Part shown: positions 61,280 to 64,000 of the stretch, in pieces
Position numbering within the stretch: position 1 is the first letter of the stretch
Layout of the letters: every line of letters begins with the position of its first letter
DNA from: Malurus cyaneus samueli
Taxonomy: Eukaryota; Chordata; Aves; Passeriformes; Maluridae
Assembly (NCBI GenBank): GCA_009741485.1
Contig: CM019220.1
Coordinates: 25,324,646-25,388,645, forward strand
Length of the DNA stretch: 64,000 nucleotides
Reading direction: 5' to 3'
Notes under the pieces: generated by a model
Told to the model about the DNA's origin: nothing
Database searches by the model: none
Seen by the model: the letters and a program-made list of their open reading frames with translations, nothing else
Made by a program: the position numbers and the translations under genes

Positions 61280-61880
61280 CTCTTCTTTGTCAGGCAAAAA
61301 TAATTTTGCATTTCCTACCCGCCCTGAGCTAGCCTTCAGATCTCTCCTATTGATTTGAAAGTTAATTACCTAAGAGAGTCTCACACTTCCCAGGATTTCT
61401 TCCCTTACGGCAGGTGAGACACATGTCGCAAAGGAAAGTAAAACTTTCTGTAAAAGAAGAAAATGTGCTATCAAGATACCTAGTGCTCATTTTCTCTTCA
61501 TCTTTAGAAGCACTATGGGATACAGAAATCTAAGAGTCAATGCCTGCTAACAAACTATGTGGCTTTCACTCATGTCAGATGAAATCACCTTAGGATCTAT
61601 CACCAGATAGTTTTCCAATGTAGGATTAGTCCCATAAAATTCAGGCTTTTCTTTAACAAGCTGTGCCTGCATTGGTACTGTTACTTTTATTGTGGTAAAT
61701 GGCAGCACTTTAACTGACCTTTCTGTCTCCTCTATGTATGTTTGCTTCTCCCCTGAAGTCTCCATGCCCAATGGAGATATCCTGAGCAAATATTAATGAG
61801 ATCCCTTCACAGGGAAAACTCACACAGGGTTCATCAACAAGCACTTACACGGTGAAAAAGCAGAGCAGCTGTTGTGGAGG

Positions 61881-61930
61881 CATCCATCCACCCCATCCAT
61901 CCATCCATCCATCTGTCCATCCGTCCATCT
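61881..61930. repeat. CCAT microsatellite
   Basis: An interrupted CCAT array (CATCCATCCACCCCATCCAT and onward) of about 50 bp with CCGT and CTGT variants, in intron 4. On the minus strand it reads as TGGA repeats and gives the MDGWMDG run in a spurious open frame. Confidence 0.93.
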
Positions 61931-64000
61931 GGAAGTCAGTTCCCTACAGCCCACCCCCACATGCCAGGAGGGTGCATCCTGCCTGAAGCCCAGTAAGGGT
62001 GGAAGCAATCTCCACTTCCAACAGGGACTTCCAGCTCTGCCAGTCAAGGCATCTATCTCCCCGTCATCTTCCTCAGCAGATAAGAAAAAGACGAATACAA
62101 ATGGAGAGGGACTCGGGGACAGGCAGCTGAAAAGAAACTGGCCTGGGAAACAGGTCTGGGAAATGAGAACAATCCAAGAGATACGCCCTGAAAGACAGGC
62201 ATGGAAAGAGATATGCAGACAGTGTGAGCGAGAGAAGGGAGAAGGAGCAGAGATAAAACGCAACCAGCACTGAAGAAAACAAAAACTGAATACCAAAGAG
62301 GGATACATTTCCTTGAGTAATGTGGGAGGGAGACAACCCTGGTGTGTGCACAGGGACCAGGCATCTGTTGAGAACTGTAAAATTACAGAGTATTGCCACA
62401 TACACTGGTGGCAGACAGTTTTGATTTTAAGAGAGATTGGCCACCAGAGGTAAAGGAATAAATGGAAAGTCAAGAAGAGCATGTCAGCAGCACCGAACAG
62501 GCTCAGGCTGGTGGATTCATATCTGTTGCTGACAGCTCTGAGCTGATAGGGAGCTCACTGTAACGTTACTGCAACTGCTACAGAAAAATGTCTTCAGGCC
62601 ACAGTAATGACTACAGAAAGGGACCTGAGGGGGGTAATGAAGACACTGGTTATTTTTCTCTGTCTGGAGCAGACAGCACTGGTAAGGCTGTGTGACTCGA
62701 TGCATTAATTGGGGGTTTAGTCATCCACACAAAATAAAAACCTTCACATATGACATAGTCTAAAACTTTACACTGATTAAGCAATTAGGAGCTATTAATT
62801 ATCACCGCTTATAGCTGTTAGCACAGAGCAATGTAAGTGAATTCCCCCCACTGTGATGGTGAATTAGTTCCAATCAGCATCAAATGCCTTCCTGAACATG
62901 CACACAGGGATGCTGAGCAAATGGAGAGACACAGCCAGAAGGCTGAAAGGATAGGTCAAGTCATACCTGCTGCTTGGCAGGCTCATCAAGAACAACCAAG
63001 CCTCAGGAATCCTTCCCTTGTAATCATTATTGTTAAAAAAATCATTCATAGGTAACAGCCCATGGTCCCACAGTGAGGCAGGAGCAGCAGAGCAGCCCTG
63101 TCTCTGCTAACGGGGCTCGACACCTGGGTCAGGATGAAACACCTTCCCTCCACTGGACTATTCCCAAAGCACACAGATCACAGCCTCAGGACCCTTCAAA
63201 ATCCTGGAGTAGCTGTGATTTTCCCTTTCCTCTGTGGGGAAGGACAGGGTGCTATTCTACCACCTGCATGTGGGCACTCTACACAGCCAGGGTGTAGAGT
63301 TACACATCTCACTCTCTCCTTTGCTTCCTGTGACCCGTGAAGGCTCCCTCCTCCTGGGTCAGCCAAGAAACAGCCTGGGGGCCGCTCTCTGGAAGGAGAG
63401 AGCACAGAGCCGGCAGCCATCCGTCCCCAGGATGGCTCTCCTGACATGGGGAGCTCTTGGGCCCCAAAGGGAGAGAGCTGGGCACACCACACAACCATTC
63501 ACAGCTTGGTGGCTGCAATCCCTGGAGAGCCACGGATCACAGCACCCCTAGGATTACTTCTGTGTTTAACCTGATGATTACTTAAAACTCAGAATTTCAA
63601 CAGAAGAAATAGGAAAGACCCCAACTAAGACAAGCCTGGAGCAGTTTCCACTGGGAGATGAGAGACAGGGTGTACAGATTTTAATTCCTTGATGCAGTGC
63701 AGGAAACTGAGCCCTGCTCCCTCACACCCTGAAGAACTCCTGAGCTCCTAATGCAGAGAAAAAGGGGAGAAGAGTCCATCTTTTCTGAGGAAATTTGAGT
63801 ATGAGCAGAAGACAGGTCTGTGAGGAAAAGGCACTGCAGATTCCAGCAGAGACCATAAAAAGCCAACATCTTCTAGGCCTTTCTATTCACCTCAGTACTT
63901 CCTGCATGGAGGTGTCTGGAAGTGCCCACATTTCCTGTCTAAGCAGCACTGACTGCGATACCTAGCACTGACACCTGCATCCTTCCTTGTCCCAGGAAAC

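Noticed and set aside
61820..62482. 220-codon minus-strand open frame
   Set aside because: It spans a CCAT microsatellite and a plus-strand purine-rich tract, which depletes stops on the minus strand. The peptide is low-complexity and unrelated to ERBB4 or any family I recognise.

Overview
The window is one stretch of a vertebrate nuclear genome, most likely a bird. It is filled by the middle of a single protein gene on the minus strand, ERBB4 (HER4), the neuregulin receptor tyrosine kinase. Sixteen coding exons can be placed to the base. Each has AG/GT borders, an open frame that runs into the next exon, and protein close to human ERBB4 as I remember it. The avian assignment rests on a CR1-type LINE 3' end at about 15820-16056 and a candidate endogenous-retrovirus LTR starting TGTCATGGTTTGAACC at 6854, a style common in songbirds. 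Introns are AT-rich and compact.

Layout, in gene order from the right edge (numbering follows human JM-a/CYT-1). 57044-64000 is the 3' part of intron 4. Exons 5-8 (57043 to 45536) encode the cysteine-rich domain II with its dimerisation arm. Exons 9-12 (44186 to 38819) encode most of the domain III ligand-binding solenoid. Exons 13-15 (31663 to 28648) encode cysteine-rich domain IV. The alternative juxtamembrane exons follow: JM-b (23146-23102) and JM-a (22983-22909), only 118 bp apart. Exon 17 (10364-10232) encodes the transmembrane helix and basic stop-transfer/NLS segment. Exons 18 and 19 (7672-7550, 5875-5777) encode the start of the kinase N-lobe, with the glycine loop and catalytic lysine. 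Positions 1-5776 are the 5' part of intron 19. Exons 1-4 and 20 onward lie outside.

The constitutive exons plus JM-a total 1745 nt, about 582 codons, matching the span from roughly Cys186 to Asp767 of the human receptor. No frameshift, stop or exon loss is seen. Domains I-III bind neuregulins, the domain II arm mediates dimerisation, JM-a provides the sheddase-sensitive stalk, and the TM/NLS segment belongs to the releasable intracellular domain.

The introns hold only repeats and artefacts: a 26-bp x 10 minisatellite beside exon 6, several microsatellites, CR1 and LTR remnants, and two single-N assembly joins flanked by exact duplicated sequence. I found no second gene, RNA gene or novel multi-gene system. 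The points most worth a second look are the altered JM-a stalk, the tight JM-b/JM-a pair, the minisatellite, and an exon-like 78-bp segment in intron 4.
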